DNA from: Mycetocola spongiae
GTDB lineage: Bacteria > Actinomycetota > Actinomycetes > Actinomycetales > Microbacteriaceae
Direction: 5' to 3'
Assembly (NCBI RefSeq): GCF_020424085.1
Contig: NZ_CP080203.1
Location: 1,674,001-1,738,000, forward strand
DNA length: 64,000 nucleotides
Below, piece after piece: positions 48,279-54,557 of the stretch; position 1 is the first letter of the stretch, and every line of letters starts with the position of its first letter. A program made the position numbers and the translations under genes. A model generated the notes under the pieces. The model made no database searches. It was not told the origin of the DNA and worked only from the letters and a program-made list of their open reading frames with translations.

Positions 48279-48297
48279 TACATAGCTTGGCTATGTA
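48279..48297. promoter_or_regulatory. MarR operator overlapping the -10 box
   Basis: TACATAGC-TTG-GCTATGTA, a perfect 8-bp inverted repeat with a 3-bp centre, one base into the TATAAT (48279-48274) of the MarR gene. MarR proteins bind such dyads; the location fits repression by blocking polymerase. Confidence 0.75.
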
Positions 48298-48300
48298 CTT

Positions 48301-48471
48301 TTATGGGGTGGCGCAATCGGGCGCCATCTGCCCCGGATCCACAGCCCACGGCCGGGTTCCGCCGATACGATCCCGGACGAAACGGTCGATGAGGCCTGCC
48401 CGCTCATCGGCTGCACCGAAAGAGCGCGTGGCGACGCGAATTTGCGAAATTCCACATTTGCGCAGGCTGGT
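48301..48471 (-). pseudogene. Possible 3' remnant of a gene truncated at the island border
   Basis: The minus strand is open from a stop near 48472 to a stop at 48301, and the segment 48301-48437 has host-like high G+C and coding-like sequence (FGAADERAGLIDRFVRDRIG). No usable start exists, and composition changes abruptly near 48437. This would fit the tail of an older gene cut by arrival of the island. The protein family is not recognised and chance openness is possible. Confidence 0.25.
48438..48452. promoter_or_regulatory. Inverted repeat upstream of the precursor-peptide genes
   Basis: GAATTT-GCG-AAATTC, followed 3 bp later by a second ATTTGCG. It lies about 120 bp before the first precursor gene at the point where base composition becomes A+T-rich. 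A promoter-proximal operator is possible; no regulator gene was found inside the island. The rest of 48298-48574 holds no other clear element and no confident promoter. Confidence 0.35.
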
Positions 48472-48574
48472 TATCTCCTACCAGAACACATTGTGCTCCA
48501 CACATATCTTTTGTATCGAGCGCAAGCTGATTCCACACAAGCATTCCCGTTACTCACGAGGTTTAGGAGAAACA

Positions 48575-48778
48575 TTGAAACACTCAATCAGTATTCATAC
48601 GTCGATGGAGAGCTTTGCGCGAACACAATATCCCGGTACAAAAGCTGTGCTTAACCATCCGTCTCAATCCAGCCCAGCGCTGACCACTCCTGTGGTGCTT
48701 GTAATTGCCACCCCGGAGGAAGTCGCGGTAGCTAGCGCGATCGCCAACCTTGCAATCGCTGCAGCCATGTCGAACTGA
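48575..48778 (+). CDS. Linaridin-like precursor peptide 1
   Basis: 67 residues. TTG start at 48575 with AGGAG five bases upstream; from here it aligns with precursor 2 at the PALTTP block without any gap, which settles the start. Leader (about 1-36): MKHSISIHTSMESFARTQ onward, with FAR corresponding to the FAN motif of linaridin leaders. Junction motif PALTTP fits PxxxTP. The predicted core starts at TTP, is about 31 residues, hydrophobic (VVLVIATPEEVAVASAIANL) and ends MSN, with Thr at core positions 1, 2 and 10. No Cys, so no AviCys ring. Thr dehydration to Dhb is expected by analogy, not shown. Confidence 0.82.
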   Translation: MKHSISIHTSMESFARTQYPGTKAVLNHPSQSSPALTTPVVLVIATPEEVAVASAIANLAIAAAMSN

Positions 48779-48808
48779 CACGAATAAAACCATAAATTGG
48801 AGATGAAA

Positions 48809-49012
48809 ATGCATAAAACGAACCACACAAAAATGGAAATGTTCGCAAATGAGCTATTTGTCAATCCTGACTCATTCGTCGGCAATCGTGATACAGGGTT
48901 CCCTGCACTGACCACGCCGATAGTTCTAGTGGTCGCAACCCCGCAGGAGGCTGCGGTTACCGCCGCTGTTGGCGCAGCCGTCGCCTCGATCGTAGGCAAG
49001 GTCATCGGCTGA
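48809..49012 (+). CDS. Linaridin-like precursor peptide 2
   Basis: 67 residues from ATG 48809, with GGAG six bases upstream; ATG 48803 and TTG 48797 are in-frame alternatives. The leader contains KMEMFANELFVNPDSF, whose FAN motif matches the linaridin precursor of cypemycin, then FPALTTP (PxxxTP). Predicted core from TTP, about 33 residues: IVLVVATPQEAAVTAAVG then an Ala/Val/Ile/Gly-rich tail ending GKVIG. It has Thr at core positions 1, 2, 10 and 17 and no Cys. It lies 30 bp after precursor 1 and just before a strong hairpin. Products are probably membrane-active. Confidence 0.85.
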   Translation: MHKTNHTKMEMFANELFVNPDSFVGNRDTGFPALTTPIVLVVATPQEAAVTAAVGAAVASIVGKVIG

Positions 49013-49030
49013 GATGAAATGGGGCACCCT

Positions 49031-49062
49031 GAGGCTGGGGCGCTACAAAGCGCCCCAGCCTC
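49031..49062 (+). terminator. Hairpin between precursor genes and biosynthetic genes
   Basis: A perfect 14-bp stem, GAGGCTGGGGCGCT against its complement, with loop ACAA, starting 18 bp after the second precursor stop codon. RiPP operons often use such a leaky terminator so that precursor mRNA exceeds enzyme mRNA. It also argues that the HTTM gene does not start at ATG 49014, which would put the stem inside its coding region. Confidence 0.75.
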
Positions 49063-49172
49063 ATTCCAGGGCTTCGGCTAAGAGCGGATCTTCTCAGTCG
49101 AACAGCTTGCACAGAGATCCGCAACTTTCTGAGGCGTATACAAAGCTCAGCCATGTCCAAAGGGTCGCAGCT

Positions 49173-49931
49173 ATGGGGACGATCATCAACAGCCTCGAGG
49201 GCATCAACCAGCGGTCACTCTATGAAACCGGCGGCTTATTATCCGGACGGTTCACGGAAAACCATCCAAGGTTCGCAAAACTCTTTCCGCAAGTGGCCAG
49301 CATTATAGATAGCGCGTTTTTCGCAATAGCACTGGATGGGGTGCTGCTGGTTAATTCGCTGTCCACGATAGCGCGCAGCAACCACAAACAGGCTACTCCG
49401 CTACGACCCCTCATCTCGACCGCGGTTGCCATTTTGCAACGCTTACGCACAGGCTACGGGCGTGACGGATCCGACCAGATGTTTGAACTGCTATCTGGGA
49501 TCTGTACGCTCGCGGCGACGTCCCCTTTGCGCGAACAATCTGCCGATAATGCTCTTCGTGCCATAAACATCGAGCTGTCAATTTCCTACGTCGCGTCGGG
49601 ACTTGTCAAACTTTTCGGGCCCGAATGGCGGAACGGCACCGCAGTAGCCTCAATCATGCAAACCAGTAGCTACGGCTCGCCTTGGTTGTCACAAGCGCTG
49701 AACAAACATCCCTCGCTCTCTACGGCGGCATGCTGGGCAACTATCGCGGGCGAAACGCTGTTTCCCGTAATTTTTATGCTGCCCACAGCAGCTGCACGAC
49801 GCTTGCTTCCAATCGCCACTCTTTTTCATCTGGCAATCGCCTATTTCATGGGACTACCTAGGTTTTTCTGGGCATTCGGCGCCGCACATGTCGCCAGCCT
49901 GTTCGTAATCGAGAACAAATCAAAAAGATAG
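49173..49931 (+). CDS. HTTM-like membrane protein of the linaridin-type cluster
   Basis: 252 residues from ATG 49173 (AAAGGG eight bases upstream). In-frame starts at TTG 49107 and ATG 49014 exist, but the latter would span the hairpin. Several membrane helices. The segment INIELSISYVASGLVKLFGPEWRNGTA is the HTTM hallmark (YxxSGxxKL...W..G), followed by GETLFPVIFMLP, LFHLAIAYFMGLPRFFW and a last helix. HTTM domains are related to vitamin-K-dependent carboxylase membrane domains. In linaridin clusters an HTTM-type region occurs with an alpha/beta hydrolase, fused as LinH or split. Here it is separate. Lower G+C than flanks. Confidence 0.75.
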   Translation: MGTIINSLEGINQRSLYETGGLLSGRFTENHPRFAKLFPQVASIIDSAFFAIALDGVLLVNSLSTIARSNHKQATPLRPLISTAVAILQRLRTGYGRDGSDQMFELLSGICTLAATSPLREQSADNALRAINIELSISYVASGLVKLFGPEWRNGTAVASIMQTSSYGSPWLSQALNKHPSLSTAACWATIAGETLFPVIFMLPTAAARRLLPIATLFHLAIAYFMGLPRFFWAFGAAHVASLFVIENKSKR

Positions 49932-49944
49932 GAAACGATAACTC

Positions 49945-50163
49945 ATGAAACTAAGGCCTCAGAAGCGCGAACAAAGGATTGCGTTCAGACGCGGTTCAGC
50001 CATCGGTATCGCGTTAATTATTGCGTTCGGGTTGTCAGCCCTTGCCCGAATCTTTCTGCATGGGCCCGTGGCCGGTTACACGGTCGCAGCGATTGTGGTC
50101 ACCGTGATCGTAGCCGCTCTCGTCTATTCGCATTGGGGAGGGAAGAACATTGGGGACAGGTAG
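49945..50163 (+). CDS. Two-helix 72-aa membrane protein
   Basis: A basic N-terminus (KLRPQKREQRIAFRRG) and two membrane helices (about 19-37 and 43-61). It starts 13 bp after the HTTM gene with AGGAAA upstream, and its end overlaps the hydrolase start by 14 bp, so it is embedded in the operon. It might link the HTTM and hydrolase proteins into one membrane complex, or protect the producer. No family recognised. Confidence 0.65.
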   Translation: MKLRPQKREQRIAFRRGSAIGIALIIAFGLSALARIFLHGPVAGYTVAAIVVTVIVAALVYSHWGGKNIGDR

Positions 50164-51121
50164 CGCAGGGACAACCAAGATCAACAGTTTTGAGGGAGGA
50201 TTTCTCACCGCACTAGGGGGCTTAGTTACTGCATCTATTCTGCACGTTGCCGTTCGTGCCTCGCTGGCTCCCATGTTTCGTCAGGCAAGGTTAGGTACAA
50301 AAACCGAGTTGGTCGAGGGCGGCCGAGTTGAATATCTACTCACAAACGGCGCTCAAGCAGGACCTTTGATCGTCTGTGAAAATGGTCTCGGTAGCCCGTT
50401 GGAGTCCTGGGACTGGTTCACAGGGTCTGATCACCTAAAAGACCACAAAATACTGGCCTACAACCGCGCAGGATATGGCGCATCACGCTCTAACCAGTCT
50501 GGACCCCAGTTCTTAGCAAACCTACTTGCAAAGATAGGAAACCACGATCCTCTCGTATTTGTGACCCACTCCCTCGGAGTATTTCACTACTTACGCGCGT
50601 TGCCGTACTGCGGGTCGTTATTGCCTCCGGTTCTTGGCGCAGTGATCGTAGATGGGACAGACGCCACGCAGTTTCAGGATCAGAACACCAGTATCGAGCC
50701 GTTTGATAAGGTGCGACAAGCTCTAACTATTCAGTGCTTTTCGGCATTGATAGGAACCGCGTTGCACAGCCCAGCCCTGGCGCGAGAGGTTTCCTATCGT
50801 GGTGTCATCCAACGCTCCTTCATTGACTATTCGGTTTCGCCGAGAACGGCGTTTAACGCGAGGGCAGAGTTTTCTCACGCAATGAAATTTCCTCCGAGGT
50901 TACCGAGCACAACCATTCCCACAAAAATTATTTCGGCGGAGCACGGAGCTACAAACAGCGCTGAGCATCTAGCCGAGCAAATTGCACTTAGCCGATCGCT
51001 TCACGCCAATAAGCCCATTAGTATTCGGGGGGCAACTCACCGCTCAATTCTGGGAGATCGAGTGCATGCGAATGCCGTGGCTAAGGAGGTGAGCGAGTTC
51101 GTTGTCTCCATTCGCAATTAA
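50150..51121 (+). CDS. Alpha/beta hydrolase of the linaridin-type cluster
   Basis: 323 residues; TTG start at 50150 with GGGAGGGAAG upstream, inside the preceding gene. One N-terminal helix (about 16-38, FLTALGGLVTASILHVAVRA) anchors an alpha/beta-hydrolase domain. Oxyanion-type loop CENGLGSPLESWDWF, YNRAGYGAS, nucleophile elbow VTHSLGVF (Ser near residue 142), and a late His in GATHRSILGD complete a plausible catalytic triad. By analogy with grisemycin and cypemycin, where H and L proteins form a complex needed for dehydration, epimerisation and leader removal, this may be the hydrolase half. The reaction itself is inferred. Confidence 0.75.
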   Translation: MGTGSAGTTKINSFEGGFLTALGGLVTASILHVAVRASLAPMFRQARLGTKTELVEGGRVEYLLTNGAQAGPLIVCENGLGSPLESWDWFTGSDHLKDHKILAYNRAGYGASRSNQSGPQFLANLLAKIGNHDPLVFVTHSLGVFHYLRALPYCGSLLPPVLGAVIVDGTDATQFQDQNTSIEPFDKVRQALTIQCFSALIGTALHSPALAREVSYRGVIQRSFIDYSVSPRTAFNARAEFSHAMKFPPRLPSTTIPTKIISAEHGATNSAEHLAEQIALSRSLHANKPISIRGATHRSILGDRVHANAVAKEVSEFVVSIRN

Positions 51122-51716
51122 GCGTAGGCAGTCAGTGTGGCATCTCATCTCCACGACCCTATTGATGTTATGGCTCTTGGCTACAGCCCTCAGCAATAGC
51201 CCAGATAGCTTTATCGGCGCACGAAAGATTGCGCGTCGCTTGGGCGTAGTGATGCCAAACTGGCGATTTTTCGGGCCAAACCCGGGGACAAATGACTACC
51301 ACTTGCTCTACAGGTTTGGAAGGAGAAACTGCCCTCTAACGCAATGGGTAGAAGTCCCAACAGCCGTCCCCAGAGGCTGGAATTCGCTCTTTTGGAACCC
51401 TGGGTCCCGTGGTCCCAAGGCCGTTTTCGACTGTTGTCAGACTATTGTCCTCAACGCGTCAACCCAAAATAACAGCCTCCAGCAGGCTACCGACAGCGCT
51501 GCGTTTCAGGCAATACTTCAGTTTATCGAGACGAAAACGCCTGTTTCTGATGCCGAAGAAATCCAGGTGATGATCTTGTCGACCATTCGCGAAGATGACG
51601 TAAATAACGTTTCACCGATGCTGATCACACACTTCATGAATCGAAGTAGAGGAAATGCGGAAGGAGACGGTAAACGCGCCTCTGCGATGACCACGCGATC
51701 CGCCGACACCAAATGA
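51102..51716 (+). CDS. LinL-like membrane-anchored protein
   Basis: 204 residues. TTG start at 51102 overlapping the hydrolase end, with a perfect AAGGAGGT at 51083-51090. One N-terminal helix (about 13-31), then an extracytoplasmic or soluble domain opening with NWRFFGPNPGTNDYHLLYR, a motif seen in proteins that accompany HTTM proteins. The rest is helical and ends in a polar tail. Order and partner genes suggest the LinL-type partner of the modifying complex, but homology was judged by motif only. Confidence 0.6.
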   Translation: MSPFAIKRRQSVWHLISTTLLMLWLLATALSNSPDSFIGARKIARRLGVVMPNWRFFGPNPGTNDYHLLYRFGRRNCPLTQWVEVPTAVPRGWNSLFWNPGSRGPKAVFDCCQTIVLNASTQNNSLQQATDSAAFQAILQFIETKTPVSDAEEIQVMILSTIREDDVNNVSPMLITHFMNRSRGNAEGDGKRASAMTTRSADTK

Positions 51717-51798
51717 GAGAGAAGATGCAGAGCCTTCTCGGACCCTGCGAGAACAGCGAGGAGGTGGGAGGCTGATCACGATATGCCTCCTCGCTAGC

Positions 51799-52212
51799 AT
51801 GGTTCTCGCACTGGCCTACAGCGTATGCTGTGTCACTCTCTCTGACTCTTATGTCGAGTTCATGCTTATCCGGGCCGGAATATCCTCCACCGATCCGGAG
51901 CATTCAGTGATCGCTGCCACGGGTTACGTCGTTGTATATGTGAGGCTATTAGGTTCCGTTTTTATCGCACTAACCGGGGCTAAAATGCTGAAAGCGCTCG
52001 GAGCACACGCGGAAAAATCCTACTCGGTGATATCTGTTGCTTCGTGCCTTGGCGTCATCGCCTATGGCTACCTACTCACGATTCGAAGCCCATTCTGGAT
52101 AAGAACTTTCCAATTTCTTCAGGTCGCATCCATGTTCGTGGTCTTCTGCATTGCAGCGGCTCAGGCTCAGCTCTACCGCAGGAAGCTAAAGCGGACCGCG
52201 AATGATAAATAG
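51799..52212 (+). CDS. Four-helix membrane protein, last gene of the island
   Basis: At least 137 residues with four membrane helices (about 1-14, 38-60, 72-93, 104-124) and a basic tail (RRKLKRTAND). The only standard start is ATG 51799, inside the first helix and without a ribosome-binding site. The frame continues upstream as LITICLLASM from a CTG at 51772, and GGAGG lies at 51767-51771, so the true N-terminus is unsettled. It is a candidate immunity or export factor by position; family unknown. Confidence 0.55.
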   Translation: MVLALAYSVCCVTLSDSYVEFMLIRAGISSTDPEHSVIAATGYVVVYVRLLGSVFIALTGAKMLKALGAHAEKSYSVISVASCLGVIAYGYLLTIRSPFWIRTFQFLQVASMFVVFCIAAAQAQLYRRKLKRTANDK

Positions 52213-52247
52213 AACACACCCCCATCCCTAAGGATGGGGGTGTGTTC
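52212..52247. terminator. Bidirectional terminator between the island and rplL
   Basis: GAACACACCCCCATCC pairs perfectly with its complement around CTAA. It serves the convergent island operon and rplJ-rplL, and marks the right border of the lower-G+C block. Confidence 0.85.
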
Positions 52248-52293
52248 TCAGAGCACCGAAGTGTTCAAGCAAGAGCCTCTCTCGAGGCGCAAA

Positions 52294-52677
52294 TTACTTG
52301 AGGGTAACGGTAGCGCCGGCCTCCTCCAGGGAAGCCTTGGCCTTCTCGGCAGCTTCCTTGGAAGCGCCCTCGAGGACGGCCTTGGGGGCGCCATCGACAA
52401 CGGCCTTGGCCTCGCCGAGACCCAGCGAGGTGAGCTCGCGGACGACCTTGATGACCTGGATCTTCTTGTCGCCAGCAGCCTCGAGGATAACGTCGAAGTC
52501 CGACTTCTCCTCAACCTCTTCGGCAGCGGCGGCGGGGCCTGCGGCACCGGCAACGGCTACGGGAGCGGCGGCGGTGACCTCGAAGGTCTCCTCGAATGCC
52601 TTAACGAACTCGGAGAGCTCGATGAGGGTGAGCTCCTTGAAAGCGTTCAGCAGTTCTTCAGTTGACAGCTTAGCCAT
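52294..52677 (-). CDS. rplL: 50S ribosomal protein L7/L12
   Basis: 127 residues. N-terminal dimerisation helix ([27 protein letters not shown]), an Ala/Glu-rich hinge, and the C-terminal domain with [28 protein letters not shown]. Forms the ribosomal stalk on L10. Co-transcribed with rplJ, 50 bp downstream of it. Confidence 0.99.
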   Translation of the reverse strand: MAKLSTEELLNAFKELTLIELSEFVKAFEETFEVTAAAPVAVAGAAGPAAAAEEVEEKSDFDVILEAAGDKKIQVIKVVRELTSLGLGEAKAVVDGAPKAVLEGASKEAAEKAKASLEEAGATVTLK

Positions 52678-52727
52678 GATGTTTCTCCTTATAGTTTCTA
52701 AAAATACTCACCGCGAACTAGTAAAAA

Positions 52728-53243
52728 CTAGTTTGCGGACTCCTGCTTCTCACGCAGCGCCTCGACCGTGCGAACGGCCTTCGAGAGCGGTGCGTTGAAC
52801 AGGTAAGCGGCTCCGAACAGCGAGGCCTTGAAGGCGCCGGCAAGCTTGCCGAGCAGAACTTCGCGGGACTCGAGGTTGGCGAGCTTGCCCACCTCTGCTG
52901 CGGTCAGGGGGTTACCGTCGAAGTAACCGCCCTTGATCACAAGCTGAGGGTTTGCCTTGGCGAAGTCACGCATGGTCTTGGCCACGGAAACGGGGTCTCC
53001 GTGAACAAAGGCGATGGCGGACGGGCCGTTGAGCTCTTCGTCAAACGAAGAGATACCGGCGGCGTTGGCCGCAATCTTGGTCAGCGTGTTCTTCACCACG
53101 GCGTAGGTTGCGTCTTCACTGATCGAAACACGCAGCGACTTAAGCTGCGCAACAGTGAGGCCGCGGTACTCGGTCAGCAGAACGGCAGTCGAGCTCTGGA
53201 ATTTCTCCGTGAGCTCGGCAACCGCGGCTTCCTTGTTCGCCAT
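52728..53243 (-). CDS. rplJ: 50S ribosomal protein L10
   Basis: 171 residues: [25 protein letters not shown] at the N-terminus and the C-terminal helix that carries L7/L12 dimers. AAGGAG lies 7 nt before the ATG. Its long leader has a promoter and an attenuator, so L10 or its L12 complex probably controls its own synthesis. Uncommonly for bacteria in general, rplK-rplA are not adjacent. Confidence 0.99.
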   Translation of the reverse strand: MANKEAAVAELTEKFQSSTAVLLTEYRGLTVAQLKSLRVSISEDATYAVVKNTLTKIAANAAGISSFDEELNGPSAIAFVHGDPVSVAKTMRDFAKANPQLVIKGGYFDGNPLTAAEVGKLANLESREVLLGKLAGAFKASLFGAAYLFNAPLSKAVRTVEALREKQESAN

Positions 53244-53473
53244 GGCTTACTCCTTGTGTAATAGTTCCCACATCGCGGGAGCGATGTGCACCATTTTCCA
53301 CCGGGGCATAAAAAAATGCTCCGGCACAGGTACCGGAGCGGGAGAAACAACTGCACGGGGCAGCTGCCTAAATCCTTTTCGTTACCTACGCTGGTCGTTT
53401 CCCAAAAGGAAACCTTCGCTGAGTCATGATGTGCTTTCGCGCACCACGCAACAGGACCGGCGGTCTGTGGCTT
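53244..53473 (-). promoter_or_regulatory. L10 leader with intrinsic attenuator
   Basis: About 230-nt 5' leader of rplJ-rplL. It has stem-forming segments around 53380-53460 typical of L10 leaders, and within it an intrinsic terminator: GCTCCGG stem halves at 53318-53324 and 53333-53339, followed on the minus strand by seven T residues (53316-53310). The arrangement fits autogenous control by attenuation. No other gene is here. Confidence 0.75.
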
Positions 53474-53479
53474 TGACTC

Positions 53480-53508
53480 ACTATATGCGAACCCGCGCCC
53501 GCATGCAA
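53480..53508 (-). promoter_or_regulatory. Promoter of rplJ-rplL
   Basis: On the minus strand TTGCAT (53508-53503), a 17-bp spacer and TATAGT (53485-53480) form a near-consensus vegetative promoter, placing transcription start near 53473. Confidence 0.7.
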
Positions 53509-53600
53509 ACCCACCCGCACCCGGCCCCGCACACCCGGGTGGCGCGGATCCCGGGCCGCCGATCGCGGCGATGTCGGTGGAATACGCAATACTCAACGAC

Positions 53601-54416
53601 ATGACCCCCGCAGATACCCCCTCCGCCTCCCAGCTCTCCCGCGCCGCGCTCCTGCACACCCTGCACGACGAGGGCCGCATCCTCATCCTCCCCAATGCCT
53701 GGGATGCCGTCTCCGCCCGCGTGGTCGAGGAATCCGGCGCCGCGGCAATAGCCACCACCAGCGCGGGCGTGGCCTGGAGCCTCGGCGCGCGCGATGGCGG
53801 CGGCATTTCGAGCGAACGTGCACTGGATGTTGCGCGCTCCATCGTGGCGGCCGTGGACCTCCCGGTCAGCGTGGACATCGAGGCCGGCTATGCCGATCTC
53901 GCCGTCACGGTCGCCGGGGTGATCCGCGCGGGCGGCGTGGGCATCAACCTCGAGGACGCCCGCGACGGCGCGCTGCTCCCGCTCGCGGAGGGCGTCGCCA
54001 ATATCGCCCTCGCCCGCGCCACCGCCGAGGAGGCCGGGCTGCCGCTGTTTATTAACGCGCGCATCGATACCTTCTTTAAGGCCCACCCCACCCCGCTGGC
54101 CGAGGCCATCACCCGCGCCCACGCCTATCTGGCGGCCGGGGCCAGCGGCATCTTTGTGCCCGGCGTCACCGATCCCGAGACCATCGCGGCACTCGTTCGG
54201 GAAATCCCCGCGCCCGTGAACATCATGGCCGAGCCCGGCTCCCCCAGCGTGCCCGAGCTCGCCGCGCTGGGCGTGCGCCGGGTCAGCGCCGGGTCGAGCA
54301 TCGCCCAGGCCGCATATGCCCTGGTGCAGGATGCCGCCACCGAAATGCTCACCGCGGGCACCTATGACACCGTCGCGGGCATGCTCGACTACGCCCGCCT
54401 CAACGCGGTGCGCTAG
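53601..54416 (+). CDS. Isocitrate lyase/PEP mutase family enzyme
   Basis: 271 residues from ATG 53601; ATG 53571 is an alternative. The barrel motifs PNAWDAVSARVVE, DIEAGYAD, GVGINLEDARDG and INARIDTFF identify the family, whose members cleave or form C-C or C-P bonds next to a carboxylate (for example oxaloacetate/2-methylisocitrate-type lyases, PEP mutase-like). The exact substrate cannot be read. AATACT about 7 nt upstream of ATG 53601 suggests a leaderless mRNA. Monocistronic between rplJ and the aminotransferase. Confidence 0.82.
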   Translation: MTPADTPSASQLSRAALLHTLHDEGRILILPNAWDAVSARVVEESGAAAIATTSAGVAWSLGARDGGGISSERALDVARSIVAAVDLPVSVDIEAGYADLAVTVAGVIRAGGVGINLEDARDGALLPLAEGVANIALARATAEEAGLPLFINARIDTFFKAHPTPLAEAITRAHAYLAAGASGIFVPGVTDPETIAALVREIPAPVNIMAEPGSPSVPELAALGVRRVSAGSSIAQAAYALVQDAATEMLTAGTYDTVAGMLDYARLNAVR

Positions 54417-54557
54417 CGCGCCGGGGGGCGAGGGGTTTTCCCACCGGGGGAACCTTTATCGCCTCCCGGGCAACCTTTGTTAAAAATCGGGAGAATTACC
54501 GGGCTCCCGCCCGTCTCGGGCCTCCCTAAGTGGGGCCATTCTCGATACGATCAGAGG

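Noticed and set aside
48442-48654. 70-codon plus-strand frame overlapping precursor 1
   Set aside because: Different frame from the conserved precursor, no ribosome-binding site, no relation to precursor 2.
48575-52212. Island as a lanthipeptide, lasso-peptide, sactipeptide or circular-bacteriocin cluster
   Set aside because: No lanthionine synthetase, lasso cyclase/protease, radical-SAM enzyme or circular-bacteriocin membrane set; no Cys in either precursor; PxxxTP and HTTM/hydrolase content fit linaridin better.
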